Shown here: positions 39,014-52,033 of the stretch, in pieces
Layout: each line of letters opens with the position of its first letter
How positions within the stretch are numbered: position 1 is the first letter of the stretch
NCBI RefSeq assembly: GCF_013602415.1
Contig: NZ_WPAG02000002.1
Span: 3,723,480 to 3,787,479, forward strand
DNA length: 64,000 nucleotides
Source: Rhodococcus sp. B50
GTDB taxonomy: Bacteria; Actinomycetota; Actinomycetes; Mycobacteriales; Mycobacteriaceae
Direction: 5' to 3'
Made by a program: the position numbers and the translations under genes
The notes under the pieces: generated by a model
What the model saw: only the letters and a program-made list of their open reading frames with translations
Databases searched by the model: none
Told to the model about the DNA's origin: nothing

Positions 39014-39146
39014 GAAACGTCCTCGCTACGGCACGCTGTCACCACCGCGCTCGGAGGGCGCGCGCCACGACCTACCCGATGCGAGCTGCACCCCGACTGT
39101 CAAGCAGCGTAAGAGACCTTATCGCACTGTGGGCGTTCACATCACA

Positions 39147-39986
39147 TCAACGTTCCACACGTCGTTCGTCGGGACCGGACATAACATCGGGGTCGTTCTC
39201 ACCCAGCCAGGTCGCCACTTCTCGTTCCTGCTCGAGATCCTGGGTGCTCGCCGACGCCATCAGAGCGACGACCGGGACAGCGAGCAGCGCGACACCGATG
39301 ATGAATCCGGGGAACAGCAGAGTCATGATGGTCATCCCCTCCGGGTTCGGAGCGGACGGATCGACCGTCACCGCGATCCCGGCCATACCCGTGTAGTGCA
39401 ACGCCACGACAGCACATCCCATGACCGCAGCGGCAGGGATCCGTACGGCGGGCCGTTCCGCGACCCGCGACAGCCACAGCGCCACGACCGACGCGACGAC
39501 ACCGATGACCACGGACGCTGCGACGTACGACCGCCCCTGCTCGAGTTCGCCCTGGACCCGCACCGCGGCCATGCCGCTGTAGTGCATGCCGGCGACGGCG
39601 AACCCCATGATCACTCCGCCGATGAGAATCCGCACGTCGGACGGCATTGCGCGGAGCCACTGCACGTCGGTGTCGACGATCCGCAAGCCGAACAGGGTGG
39701 CCGCGACGGCGAGCACGACCGACAGCAGTGTCAGTCCGAGGTCGTAGCGGATGGTGGAACCGGGTACATCGAATCCCATCATCCCGATGAAGTGCATCAA
39801 CCAGATCCCGACACCCCCGATGGACAGGGCTGCCATGAGCGTCCATCGGGTTCGGGCGACCGATGTCCACGCGTTCGCGGCTTTGCGCGCGCAGGACAGA
39901 CCGGCATAACACCCGACCACGGACGTAATGTAGGCGAGGGCGAAAACCCATGCACCCATGGAAAAATGGTGAACCTCGTGCGACAT
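39147..39986 (-). CDS. MHYT-domain membrane protein (copy 2)
   Basis: A 279-residue close paralogue of the neighbouring copy 1. Motifs MHFIGM, MHYSGM and LHYTGM are intact, with the same spacing and seven-helix layout, and a charged C-terminal tail (REVATWLGEN...). ATG 39986 follows GGGGGGG by about four bases. The pair arose by tandem duplication (inference from conserved length and N-termini). No enzymatic domain is fused. Confidence 0.9.
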   Translation of the reverse strand: MSHEVHHFSMGAWVFALAYITSVVGCYAGLSCARKAANAWTSVARTRWTLMAALSIGGVGIWLMHFIGMMGFDVPGSTIRYDLGLTLLSVVLAVAATLFGLRIVDTDVQWLRAMPSDVRILIGGVIMGFAVAGMHYSGMAAVRVQGELEQGRSYVAASVVIGVVASVVALWLSRVAERPAVRIPAAAVMGCAVVALHYTGMAGIAVTVDPSAPNPEGMTIMTLLFPGFIIGVALLAVPVVALMASASTQDLEQEREVATWLGENDPDVMSGPDERRVER

Positions 39987-40135
39987 GTTGCCCCCCCCAG
40001 AAGAGCGGCACGCACGACGCATCGGTTCGTGTCGTGCCGAGTAGACCGACAGCGACCCCCGACGCTGCGCAGCAGCCTACTCCACTCTCCCGGTTTCAAC
40101 CAGATATGTTGGTCGACAACATTTTCGGACGATTC

Positions 40136-40948
40136 TTAGACGACCCGCCCGTCGGCGGGTTCCACCGGGCCGTCCGCCGCCCATCGCTCGGACTCCGCTT
40201 CCAGTTCCGCCGCAACACGATCCGGCGCCTGGAGCACCAGCACGATGGGAACGGCCAGCAACAGCAGACCGACGACGAAGAGCGGGAACAGAATCGAGAA
40301 GACCTCGATCCCACCGGAGACCACCACCGCGGGATCGATCTCCACACGCACCGACGCGGCGGCGAGGAAGTGCACGGCGACCACGGCAGCACCGGCCAAC
40401 GCACTGCTGAGCAGGCGTTTGGGCCAGGTGTCCGCGGTCTTCACCTGCGCCAGGAAGCCCACGGCGGTCACGACCGCCAACGCCACCGCCGCGGCGACCC
40501 AGACGACATCGAACGCGAGCGAACCCTGGATCCGCACCGCGACAAGGATCGTGAACGGCACGCCCGCCAGGCCGACGCCCAGCACGAGAGCACCCGTGAC
40601 CGTCCGGCCGAGGACGGTCGCGCCGTCGCCGGGGATCGCGACGAGCAAGGCCACATACACCGACACCACCGCGACGAGCATCGAGAACACGATGGTGACG
40701 GTGTCGTACCGCACCACGCTGTCGTCGATGTTGAAGCCCGCCATCGGCAGGAACATGGCGAGCCAGACGCCCACGCCGCCGCTCACCAACGCCGCGAGAA
40801 TCATCCAGTACGAACGCGATCGATCACTGGAGGTGGTGCGGACACGCCGAGCACCGGTGACTCCGACGAACACCCCGATCGCCGAGGTCAGATAGGCGAG
40901 GACCGTGACCCACGACCCCATCGTGAAGAGTTCGAGGCCCTCCCCCAT
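40136..40948 (-). CDS. Degenerate MHYT-like membrane protein (copy 3), coupled to conservon
   Basis: A 270-residue seven-helix protein with the same layout as copies 1 and 2 but decayed signatures: MHFIGM is AMFLPM, MHYSGM is VPFTIL and LHYTGM is VHFLAA. Two of three conserved His and most Met are lost, so metal binding as in MHYT proteins is unlikely. Flanking positions (WL, RIQG, VRVEIDPA) still align. Its ATG shares one base with the stop of the cvnD GTPase (TAATG), so it is translated as the fifth gene of the conservon. Function unknown; a membrane partner of the conservon GTPase is a reasonable guess. Confidence 0.75.
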   Translation of the reverse strand: MGEGLELFTMGSWVTVLAYLTSAIGVFVGVTGARRVRTTSSDRSRSYWMILAALVSGGVGVWLAMFLPMAGFNIDDSVVRYDTVTIVFSMLVAVVSVYVALLVAIPGDGATVLGRTVTGALVLGVGLAGVPFTILVAVRIQGSLAFDVVWVAAAVALAVVTAVGFLAQVKTADTWPKRLLSSALAGAAVVAVHFLAAASVRVEIDPAVVVSGGIEVFSILFPLFVVGLLLLAVPIVLVLQAPDRVAAELEAESERWAADGPVEPADGRVV

Positions 40949-41535
40949 TACTGGGTCACCGGCTGGTGCAGCTTCCGCAGGGCGTATTCGGTGACGGTGA
41001 CCAGCGCCTGCTTCGCCGATTCCCGTGCTCGGGCGTCGATGGAGACGATCGGCACGTCCGCCGAGATCGCCATCGCCTGCCGGATGTCCTCGAGCGGGTA
41101 CCGGGGAGCATCGTCGAATTCGTTGATGGCGACGATGAACGGGAGATTGCGTGCCTCGAAGAAGTCGACGGCGGCGAAGCTCTCGTCCAGGCGACGCGTA
41201 TCGATCAGCACGATGGCACCGATGGCACCACGAATGAGGTCGTCCCACATGAACCAGAAGCGGTGCTGTCCGGGAGTGCCGAACAGGTAGAGGACGAGAT
41301 CGTCGGCCAGACTGATACGACCGAAGTCCATGGCAACCGTAGTAGTTGCCTTCTGCGGTGTCGCAGAGAGGTTGTCGACGCCGTCGCTGGCGTTCGTCAC
41401 GAGCGCCTCGGTACGAAGCGGCACGATTTCCGACACCGCCCCGACCAGAGTCGTCTTACCGACGCCGAAGCCTCCGGCGATGACGATCTTGGTCGAGGTC
41501 ACGCGCTTCGTGGCGTTAGAGTTCGCGAAGTCCAC
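40948..41535 (-). CDS. cvnD: Conservon small GTPase-like ATP/GTP-binding protein (CvnD)
   Basis: A 195-residue MglA/Ras-like nucleotide-binding protein. P-loop GGFGVGKTT (about 15-23), switch-type MDFGRISL, DxxG equivalent LFGTPGQHRF and NxxD-like NEFDD are visible. Conservon GTPases work with the roadblock protein and the sensor kinase as a eukaryote-like signalling module. GTG 41535 is preceded by AAAGGG at six bases and overlaps the cvnC end by 20 bases. The stop overlaps the degenerate MHYT gene start. Confidence 0.92.
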   Translation of the reverse strand: MDFANSNATKRVTSTKIVIAGGFGVGKTTLVGAVSEIVPLRTEALVTNASDGVDNLSATPQKATTTVAMDFGRISLADDLVLYLFGTPGQHRFWFMWDDLIRGAIGAIVLIDTRRLDESFAAVDFFEARNLPFIVAINEFDDAPRYPLEDIRQAMAISADVPIVSIDARARESAKQALVTVTEYALRKLHQPVTQ

Positions 41536-41890
41536 TGAGGACCCTTTCAATCAGCTCACGACGCTCCGCGTCGCTCGAATCGTCTTTCAGCGTGGCCAGG
41601 ATCTGTACGTGTCCGGCTTCGACGAGATCGGCGACGAGCACGCGTGCCACGCCGATCGGCACCCCGACGCGCGCGGCGATCTCCGCGACGGAGGGTGATT
41701 CCTTGCACAGCTCCAGGATCGTGGCGTTGATGTTGTCCAGATCCCGAGACCGATCGTCGGTACCCGGAATGGCCTGGATGAGCGCCTCCAACGCCAATTC
41801 GACCGCAGGACTCGTACGTCCCGAAGTCAGGGAGTAGGGCCGGACCAGACTGGGCTGATCCGGCACCGACTCCGGCTTCCGCGATTCCAT
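41516..41890 (-). CDS. cvnC: Conservon DUF742 protein (CvnC)
   Basis: A 124-residue protein of the DUF742 family with the SLVRPYSLTSGRT motif (about residues 16-28) and a winged-helix-like C-terminal half (SVAEIAARVGVPIGVARVLVADL). It is the third member of the conserved conservon order. ATG 41890 follows GAGG by five bases. Sits between cvnB and cvnD; overlaps cvnD. Confidence 0.92.
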   Translation of the reverse strand: MESRKPESVPDQPSLVRPYSLTSGRTSPAVELALEALIQAIPGTDDRSRDLDNINATILELCKESPSVAEIAARVGVPIGVARVLVADLVEAGHVQILATLKDDSSDAERRELIERVLSGLREL

Positions 41891-41903
41891 GGCCACCTCG
41901 ACG

Positions 41904-42320
41904 TCAGGACCCTAGACCGACCCGCGGAGTGGCTTCGACCGAAGCACCCACTCGATCGACCAGGAGCGCCATCTCGTAACCGACCTGTCCGATGTCGCAC
42001 TCGGAGGCCGTCAGAGCCGCAAGGTGGGAGCCGTCGCCGACACTCATCAACAACAGGTAACCGTGCTGCATCTCCACGACGGACTGCAGCACACCTCCCC
42101 CGTCGAACAGCTGCGACACACCGTTGGACAGGCTCGCCAGACCCGAGGTCACCGCAGCGAGCTGCTCGGCACGATCCACCGGGAGGTGGGCGCTGGCGGC
42201 CATGAGGAGGCCGTCGGCGGACACGAGCACGGCATGCGAGACACCCGGGACTTCGCGCGCGAAGTTGGAAACCAACCAGTCCAATGGACGAGCTGCGTCG
42301 GATCCATGATCAATATTCAT
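41904..42320 (-). CDS. cvnB: Conservon roadblock/LC7 protein (CvnB)
   Basis: A 138-residue roadblock/LC7 domain protein: [28 protein letters not shown] begins the fold, followed by [19 protein letters not shown] and [18 protein letters not shown]. In conservons it regulates the GTPase, like MglB. The ATG overlaps the cvnA stop by four bases. Confidence 0.93.
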   Translation of the reverse strand: MNIDHGSDAARPLDWLVSNFAREVPGVSHAVLVSADGLLMAASAHLPVDRAEQLAAVTSGLASLSNGVSQLFDGGGVLQSVVEMQHGYLLLMSVGDGSHLAALTASECDIGQVGYEMALLVDRVGASVEATPRVGLGS

Positions 42321-45300
42321 CGAACTCCCTGTTCGTCGTTCTCGCGATTGCTGGTATTCGCCGAGGCGCGTCCGTCGCGGACACCCTGCTGATGGCGGCT
42401 CAAGTTGGCCCGGATGGCTTCCGGGTCTCGACGTCGAATAGTCCTCGGCAGTTCACCCGTTGCCGGTGCCCGTACGGCACCCGGCACCAGACGTTCACCG
42501 GGAGCGCGCCGCGGAAGACCCGCGGTGGTGTGCTCGTCCACCGGGACTTCGGAAGCACGCTGAGCTGCTTCCCAACCGGCGTCCGCTGCGGAGTGCCACT
42601 CCCGCTTCCTGCGATCCTCCGGAAGGCTCGTCGGGTCGACGAGCCAATCCGACATCATCGTGGTGAAGATCGGAGTGTTCGCCGGCTGCGGACGGGCCGA
42701 CGCCAGGTCGGACCGCGGCTGGAAGAACGACGCCGTCTTCGCCGAGTTGGTCCGGTAGCGGTGCCGGGCCGCCTGCTGCGCGTCGCTGTGCGGCGACACG
42801 GAGCCGCCGTCTGCGATGCTGGGCCCGGATCCTGCTGCGGCCGAATCGAGTTCGGAACCGTTGGTTGCCACAGCAGGTCGCTGCGGCAGCCCCGGGGTAC
42901 TGCCCGGCTGACGACGCGGCAGACCGGGAGTGTTTCCGGGGCGGCGCTGCGGAAGACCCTGGAAGGGTTCCGGCTGACGACGGCCGGCATCCGGCGCCGG
43001 CACGCGCTGTGGCAGGTCGGAACGGCTCGGCGCCTCCGGCCGGCCCGCGGATTCGCCACCCGCGAGCGGGCCCGCCACCGGCTGCTGCGGCCGGTTCTGC
43101 GGAACCGAGGGGGACGATCCACCGGCCCGTCCCGGAAGCCCGGGAGTCGCGCCCGGCCGACGCTGTGGAAGGCCGGGGGAAGCGGGGCGCTGCTGCGGGG
43201 CGGGCGCACGATGCGCCGAGCCCTGTTGCGGCTCGCGGACCGGCAGGGACTGCGAGCCCCGTGCCTGCGACTGATCCTGCCGGCTGTCGCGTGCGGACGC
43301 GGAATCCGTCGGCGACAGACCCGGCGTGGCACCGGGACGACGCTGCGGAAGACCCGAAAGTCCTTCGCGACGAGCGGGATCGGTGTCGGGTCGCGGAGTG
43401 GAACCGTTGCGTCCCTCACCGTTGCGGCCGTCGAACGAGTACCCGTTGGTCTCCTCCGGTCCCCGGCGGGAACCGCGCGGGGGCAGGGACGACGCGAACG
43501 CTGCTGCGGCATCCGGCTCGATCCGGCGCGGCTGTGGCGACCTGGGCGGAGTCGGCAGACCCGGAGTCTCGCCCGGTTGACGAGTGGGCAGACCCGGAGT
43601 TCCGCCGGGGCGACGTTGCGGAAGACCCGACGGGCCGAATTCGCGGGAGGCCGCCGGAGTCCGGTCGTCGCGTGACGGTGCCTGAGAGTCGCGCTGCGGG
43701 AGCGCCTGGAGCGACGACGGGGGCGGGGTGAACTCGTGCCGTCCCGATTCGCGCTGCGACTCGTCCCGACGCTCGTCCTCGTAGGACGGGGCCGTATCCC
43801 GTGCAGCGAAGGAGGTTTCGTCGACATCGCTCGCGTAAGCGGCGCTCGCGTAGCCGGCTTTCGCGTAGGCGTCGTCGGACTCGTCGGCACGGACATCGTC
43901 GATCGCGGACTCCGCCGGCTGTGACGTCGCGTACTCCTGCCGATCGCCGGCCGCAAGAAGACCCTGCTGTGCGACGGGCGCCGAGATCGCCTGCGGTGCC
44001 GAGTACTCCTCGGGCTCCAGTTCGAGAGGGGGCTGAGGGCCGGTGTGCGACAACGCCAGCGGGGAGACCAGCAGCACGTCCGGGATGTGGACGCTCGCGG
44101 TGATACCCGGGTTGCGTGCGGTGTCGAAGGTCGGGCGCAGACGCACGGTGAGACCGTGCCGCTCGGCGAGTCGCGACACCACGAAAAGACCCATGTGGCG
44201 AGCGGTGTCCGGACCGACCTCGCCGCCCTTGGCGAGACGCTGGTTGATGGCCTCGAGTTCGTCGGCCGGGATACCGATACCTCGGTCGGCGATCTCGACG
44301 AGCAGGCCGCCGTCGACGGCACGCGCGAAGCTGAAGGTGACGTTGCTGTCGGGCGGTGACGCACGCAGCGAGTTGTCGACCAGCTCGGCGAGGAGATGCA
44401 CGATGTCGGTCGCGACCGCGCCACTGAGGGCACCGTCGGGTGTCGAGCCGATCTGCACGCGCTGGTAGTCCTCGACCTCCGACATCGCGGCGCGCAGGAT
44501 GTCGCCGAGCTGTACGGGCGCCGAGTGACCGCGACGCATGCGCGTACCGGAGAGGATCAGCAGGTTGTCGCCGTTCCGGCGCATACGCGCGGCAAGGTGG
44601 TCGAGGCGGAACAGGCTCTCGAGTCGAGCCGGATCCTTCTCCTCGTACTCGAGTCGTTCGATGAGGCCGAGCTGCTGTTCGACGAGCGACTTGGAGCGAC
44701 GTGCGAGCGTCTCGAACATGTCGCTGATCTGCAGCCGGAGGTGCGCCTGCTCGCCGGCGAGACGCAGGGCCTGCCCGTGCATGTCGTCGACGGCGCGGGC
44801 GAGCTGGCCGATCTCCTCGGTGGTGTGCACCGGGACCCGGGTGAACTCGATGTCCTCGATGTTGTCGCCGACCTTGATGCGGTCGATGGCCTCGGGCAGC
44901 TCCTGCCGCGCAACCTTCAGCGTGCCGTAGCGCAGGCGACGGATCGGGCCGACGAGCGAACGGGACACGAGGAGGGCGAGCACGAGGGCCGCGAGCAGGG
45001 CTGCGAGCACGATCGCGGTGTCGCGGAGCGCAGCCGAGCGGGTTTCCGCGGCACGGTCCTGAATCGTGGTGCTGACCTGCATCGACGCCTCGTCGATGAT
45101 GGTGCCGTAGATGTCGACACTGTTGAGCAGCGAGGCGCGGATGTTGAGGATCGGGAGCGGACCGGAACCGGCCGCGTCGACCATGTCGGCACGTTCCTGG
45201 ACCCCGGCCCGCAGTTCGGCGATCTGCTGATCGGCCATCGGGTAGGAGCGCGCGAGCAGATCGAGCATCGCGAGCTCGGCGCCGGACGAGGACACCAGGG

Positions 45301-45910
45301 CGGTTCCCGGCTGGGTCGGATCGGCGAGGAGCTGGAGCACACCGAGCACCTGGCCGAAGAGATAACGCTGTGAGTACCAGGCGTTGATCAGCTGGTCGCC
45401 GTAGATGAGGATCTCGCGGTCGTCGACCTCGTCGAGGATCGCTTCGACGATGCGGTTGAGGCTGTCACGCACCTCATTGGTGACGGCGCTGATCTCTTCG
45501 ACCGGAACCGGCCCGGCCTGCAGTTTGGTGTAGAGCGACTGGGCGGAGGCAGAGGTACGGCTCAGGTCGGCGGTCACGGCCGGATCGAGCTCCGGGTTCT
45601 CCGTGACGGAGGCGATCGTGCCGAAGGCGTCGCCGAGCGCCGCCATCTCCTCGGGGGTCACCGTACCGGCCGCAGCACTCGCGGTGGCGGTGGCGAACGC
45701 CGTCGAGAACTCGACGATGTCCGGCACGGCTGCGACCTGGTCGGCCGCGGACGAGAAGTGGACGGCGTTGCTGAGCTCGTTCTCGACACGGAGACCACCG
45801 AGGACCATTGCCACGGTCACGGGGACAGCGAGAACGGCGGTGACCTTCCGGCGAAGACCCCACCCCTCGATGTTCCACCACCGCTGCTGGGGCGGCGACT
45901 TGTCACTCAT
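42317..45910 (-). CDS. cvnA: Conservon sensor histidine kinase (CvnA) with long Pro-rich tail
   Basis: A 1197-residue membrane kinase-like protein. Two membrane helices (about 25-43 and 298-318) bracket an extracellular nitrate/sulfonate-sensor-type domain; HAMP (about 318-390) and an atypical dimerisation segment [11 protein letters not shown] precede an HATPase domain (about 495-605; [27 protein letters not shown]). Residues about 650-1190 form an unusual Pro/Gln/Arg-rich tail containing at least four [13 protein letters not shown] motifs and related RQPGxTPGLP, ending [12 protein letters not shown], a conserved conservon terminus. The kinase core is normal; the tail is long. First gene of the conservon operon. 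Confidence 0.93.
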   Translation of the reverse strand: MSDKSPPQQRWWNIEGWGLRRKVTAVLAVPVTVAMVLGGLRVENELSNAVHFSSAADQVAAVPDIVEFSTAFATATASAAAGTVTPEEMAALGDAFGTIASVTENPELDPAVTADLSRTSASAQSLYTKLQAGPVPVEEISAVTNEVRDSLNRIVEAILDEVDDREILIYGDQLINAWYSQRYLFGQVLGVLQLLADPTQPGTALVSSSGAELAMLDLLARSYPMADQQIAELRAGVQERADMVDAAGSGPLPILNIRASLLNSVDIYGTIIDEASMQVSTTIQDRAAETRSAALRDTAIVLAALLAALVLALLVSRSLVGPIRRLRYGTLKVARQELPEAIDRIKVGDNIEDIEFTRVPVHTTEEIGQLARAVDDMHGQALRLAGEQAHLRLQISDMFETLARRSKSLVEQQLGLIERLEYEEKDPARLESLFRLDHLAARMRRNGDNLLILSGTRMRRGHSAPVQLGDILRAAMSEVEDYQRVQIGSTPDGALSGAVATDIVHLLAELVDNSLRASPPDSNVTFSFARAVDGGLLVEIADRGIGIPADELEAINQRLAKGGEVGPDTARHMGLFVVSRLAERHGLTVRLRPTFDTARNPGITASVHIPDVLLVSPLALSHTGPQPPLELEPEEYSAPQAISAPVAQQGLLAAGDRQEYATSQPAESAIDDVRADESDDAYAKAGYASAAYASDVDETSFAARDTAPSYEDERRDESQRESGRHEFTPPPSSLQALPQRDSQAPSRDDRTPAASREFGPSGLPQRRPGGTPGLPTRQPGETPGLPTPPRSPQPRRIEPDAAAAFASSLPPRGSRRGPEETNGYSFDGRNGEGRNGSTPRPDTDPARREGLSGLPQRRPGATPGLSPTDSASARDSRQDQSQARGSQSLPVREPQQGSAHRAPAPQQRPASPGLPQRRPGATPGLPGRAGGSSPSVPQNRPQQPVAGPLAGGESAGRPEAPSRSDLPQRVPAPDAGRRQPEPFQGLPQRRPGNTPGLPRRQPGSTPGLPQRPAVATNGSELDSAAAGSGPSIADGGSVSPHSDAQQAARHRYRTNSAKTASFFQPRSDLASARPQPANTPIFTTMMSDWLVDPTSLPEDRRKREWHSAADAGWEAAQRASEVPVDEHTTAGLPRRAPGERLVPGAVRAPATGELPRTIRRRDPEAIRANLSRHQQGVRDGRASANTSNRENDEQGVR

Positions 45911-46270
45911 GGATTACAGCTCTCCTTCCACCCCGTCCGCGCCGGGCGACGAGCACCAGTCGGCACTGCACTCCGATGAGCGCATTTTCGATCGAGTGCA
46001 GTCGAACGAGACGTTTCGGGTGAGGGCACCTTATCGGGACATACAGCGGATACGGAAGAGTGAGTCCTTCCCGTACCCCCGCGCTGCCCCGGCCCCCTCT
46101 TCGGCAGCCACACGTACAGATGGCCGATAGGAGTGTACTCACGAGTAACGAGGAAGGCTAACGGCCCTTCCCGCTTTCGGCGGCGCGACATGCGAACCCC
46201 CGCCGTGATTTACGACACAGCGGGGGTTCGCACGCAGTCTCGACGCCGCTCGCAGCGGTACCGGCGGTGA
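45911..46270. other. 360-base region between gyrB and cvnA with a long hairpin
   Basis: No coding frame is convincing. TGCGAACCCCCGC (46191-46203) and GCGGGGGTTCGCA (46220-46232) form a 13-bp perfect stem with a 16-base loop just after gyrB, probably its terminator although no U-run follows. The rest (45911-46190) should hold the cvnA promoter; nothing else was recognised. Confidence 0.6.
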
Positions 46271-49093
<2,823 letters not shown>

Positions 49094-49097
<4 letters not shown>

Positions 49098-50326
49098 CCG
49101 ACCTCCCCGGTAATCGGGTCCGTCTCCCGTTGCACCGATCCCAGCACAGAGATACGACCTTCTCCGGTGTCCTCGGCATGGACGGGAAACCGGGCACCGT
49201 TCAACTCGGCCGGTACGTCCTCCGGCACGGCCGCCGTGATCAGCACCTGTTCGGCCGTCGTGGCGACCTCGGCGAGCGCGGACCGCCGGCGACGATCGAG
49301 TTCGGCGAAGACGTCGTCGAGCATGAGAACCGGATCGGTGCCGTCGGTGCGCAGCAGGGCGAAGGCCCCGAGACGCAACGCGAGTGCGAACGACCACGAT
49401 TCACCGTGGCTCGCATAACCTTTCGCCGGCTCGGCGCCGAGCATCAGCTCGAGATCGTCGCGGTGGGGTCCGACGAGGCAGACTCCGCGTTCGATCTCCC
49501 TGGACCGCATCTCTGCGAGGCGGTGGAGGAAGACGGTCTCGAGAAACTCGCGGTCGTCCGGCGCGGGCATCCGGGACGGATCGGAGAACTCCGGCGGCAG
49601 CGCGTCGCCGAGGCTGCTGCGGTAGTGCAGGCTCGCCGGACGCGACTCGGGGGCGATCGATCGGTACGCCCCGGACACATGCGGGGCAAGTTCGTGCAGC
49701 AACGCGATGCGCGCTGCGAGTAGTTCGGCCCCATGGGCCGCGAGGTGGCCGTCCCACACATCGAGGGTGGTCAGAGCACTCGCCCCGTCGTCGGAGCGGT
49801 TTCCCCGCCGCAGCGCCCCGCCCGCGGTCTTGAGAAGTGCGGACCGCTGGCGCAGCACCTTGTCGTAGTCGGCGCGGACCCCGCTCATCCGCGGGAATCG
49901 TGTGCTGAGCAGTTCGTCGAGAAACCGGCGGCGATCGCCCGGGTCGCCGCGGACGAGCGACAGGTCCTCCGGCGCGAAGAGCACCGTGCGGAGGATGCCG
50001 AGGATCTCACGGGGCCGGCGGGCCGGCGACTGGTTGATCCGCGCCCGGTTCTGCTTGCCCTCGTTGATCTCGATGTCGATGCCGAGCTCACGGCCGTTGT
50101 TGACGACCAGAGCTCCGGCGAACGCCCGTGACGTGCCGGCCCGCAGCAGCGGACCGTCGGAGGACACCCGGTGCGACGACAGCGTCGACAGATACCCGAG
50201 GGCCTCGAGCAGGTTGGTCTTCCCGTGTCCGTTGCGCCCGACGAAGACCGTCGCCCCCGGAGTGAGGTCGACGGAAACCGTTCTCCACGAACGGAAGTCG
50301 CGCAGCGAGAAGGTGCGAACGTACAC
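49094..50326 (-). CDS. recF: DNA replication and repair protein RecF
   Basis: A 410-residue SMC-like ATPase for gap repair with RecO/RecR. Walker [11 protein letters not shown] (about 33-42), the signature-like [12 protein letters not shown] and Walker [13 protein letters not shown] are present; the start [14 protein letters not shown] is typical. It lies 22 bases after dnaN and overlaps dciA. Confidence 0.96.
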
Positions 50327-50348
50327 AGGTGTCCAGTCTCGGAGCCGG

Positions 50349-51533
50349 TCAGCCCGGCAGGCGCACCGGCATCAGCAGATAGGTGTAATCGCTGTCCGGA
50401 GCGGCGAAGGTACCCGAGGAGTCCGGCACGGGCTCCTCGTCGAGCGCGGGCCGCAGCACGGCGGGCCGACTCGAGGTGGTGAACCCGAACGAGACCTTGT
50501 CGGTGTGCAGCGACGTGAGTCCGTCGAGCAGGTAACCCGGGTTGAACGCGATGATCAGCGGTTCCCCGAAGAACTCGGCGGGATGGGATTCCTCGGCCCG
50601 GCCCGCATCGTCGCCACCGGCCGAGAGCATCACGCTGCCCTCGGTGAACTCGAGTCGGACCTGTGCACCGCGCTCGGCGACCAGCGCCACACGCTTGATC
50701 GCGTCGACCAGCGGTGCGATCTCGACGGTCGCCATCGCGGTGTGCTCGTTGGGGAGCAATTGGCGGAACTTGGGGAATTCGGCGTCGAGCAGGCGCGTCG
50801 TGGTGCGGCGCCCCTCGGCGACGATGCCGAGCAGACCTTCGGCACCCACCGACGACCCGCTGCCGAGAGCCAGCTGGACCGGAGAGTTCGAGGACCCGCC
50901 AACAGTTTTCGCGGCCTCGGAGAGGGTCTTGGCAGGCACGAGCACCGCCGAGCTCGTGGACTCCGCGGTGGGCATCCACTCGAGCTTCCGCACCGCGAGA
51001 CGGAACCGGTCGGTGGCCGCGAGCACCATGTCGGTGCCCTCGATCTCCACCCGGATGCCCGTGAGCATGGGGAGCGTGTCGTCCTTGCCGGCCGCGACGG
51101 CGACCTGGCTGATGGCCTCGGCGAACAGATCGCCGGACAGCGCACCGGTCTGCTGCGGGAGCTCGGGCAGCTGCGGGTAGTCCTCCACAGGCATGGTGGG
51201 GAGCGAGAACTTGGCGCTACCGCACGTGATCAGCACGCGGGTGCCGTCGAGCACGACATCCACAGGCTTGTGAGGCAACGAGCGGGTGATGTCGGCGAGC
51301 AGCTTGCCGGACACCAGCACCTGGCCCGGGGTGATGACCTCGGCCGAGACGTGGACCTGCGCGGATACCTCGTAGTCGAAACCCGAGACCGTCAGCCCGC
51401 GTTCGTCGGCACCGAGCAGGACACCGCCCAGAACGGGAACGGGGGGTCGCGACGGAAGGCTTCGGGCAACCCATGCAACGGAATCGGCGAAGTCCTCGCG
51501 AGGCACACGAAACTTCATACTTCCCAGCTCCAT
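50349..51533 (-). CDS. dnaN: DNA polymerase III sliding clamp (beta subunit)
   Basis: A 394-residue beta clamp with three repeat domains. Key stretches include [59 protein letters not shown] and the C-terminal [13 protein letters not shown] 51533 ([10 protein letters not shown]) is used; ATG 51518 is a close alternative. It tethers the replicase to DNA. Located between oriC and recF. Confidence 0.96.
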   Translation of the reverse strand: MELGSMKFRVPREDFADSVAWVARSLPSRPPVPVLGGVLLGADERGLTVSGFDYEVSAQVHVSAEVITPGQVLVSGKLLADITRSLPHKPVDVVLDGTRVLITCGSAKFSLPTMPVEDYPQLPELPQQTGALSGDLFAEAISQVAVAAGKDDTLPMLTGIRVEIEGTDMVLAATDRFRLAVRKLEWMPTAESTSSAVLVPAKTLSEAAKTVGGSSNSPVQLALGSGSSVGAEGLLGIVAEGRRTTTRLLDAEFPKFRQLLPNEHTAMATVEIAPLVDAIKRVALVAERGAQVRLEFTEGSVMLSAGGDDAGRAEESHPAEFFGEPLIIAFNPGYLLDGLTSLHTDKVSFGFTTSSRPAVLRPALDEEPVPDSSGTFAAPDSDYTYLLMPVRLPG

Positions 51534-52033
51534 CGCCCGGTGGATCCCTTCGATCGTGGTCTCGACAAGTCTACGAAGTCTGTCACAGAACCCCGACACC
51601 GATGAGGCGGAGCCGGGGGATGCGGGTCCACGTTATGCCTTCCCTCGCTGCTTGGAAAGCCGGGAGGCTCGAGGCGCGACCCTCACTCGAGGGCCTGTGG
51701 ACCGAAGCTCTCCACACACCTGTTTTGAAAGAAGATTTCTGAAGAGAACTCACAGAAGTAGTAATAGGGCCTGTGGAATCTGTGGACGAACGACCGTCTA
51801 GGCTGGTGGGGCGACGTTCTCGAGGGGTACGAACTCGAGGATGAACTCGAGGAGTTCTCGAGGACGAATGTGGATTCCTCGAGACTGTTCATCCTTTGTC
51901 CACCATTCGTCCACAAAGATCCCACGTTCTGCACACCCTTGTCCACAGGTGTGGGAAGCCGAAATTTCTCGAGATACGGGACAGGGAGCGCCCTGTGGAC
52001 GCTCCCTGTGGATGGATACTCGAGGCTCGAGGA
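51534..52033. other. oriC: Replication origin region (oriC), dnaA-dnaN intergenic
   Basis: The 500-base region has DnaA boxes: a perfect TTGTCCACA at 51939-51947 and near matches TCGTCCACA 51907-51915, TTGTCCACC 51896-51904, TGTGGACGA 51781-51789, TGTGGACGC 51994-52002 and TGTGGATGG 52007-52015. An A+T-rich stretch at 51721-51760 (13 G/C of 40) is the likely unwinding element. Ten CTCGAG sites are interspersed. Gene context (dnaA, dnaN, rpmH, parAB) fixes the identity. Confidence 0.92.
51668..52031. repeat. Cluster of ten CTCGAG palindromes within oriC
   Basis: CTCGAG starts at 51668, 51686, 51819, 51834, 51846, 51857, 51878, 51968, 52019 and 52026. Eight of ten continue with G (CTCGAGG on the plus strand). 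Three successive copies (51834, 51846, 51857) are spaced by 12 and 11 bases, about one helical turn. In non-coding sequence of this composition far less than one copy would be expected. Confidence 0.9.
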
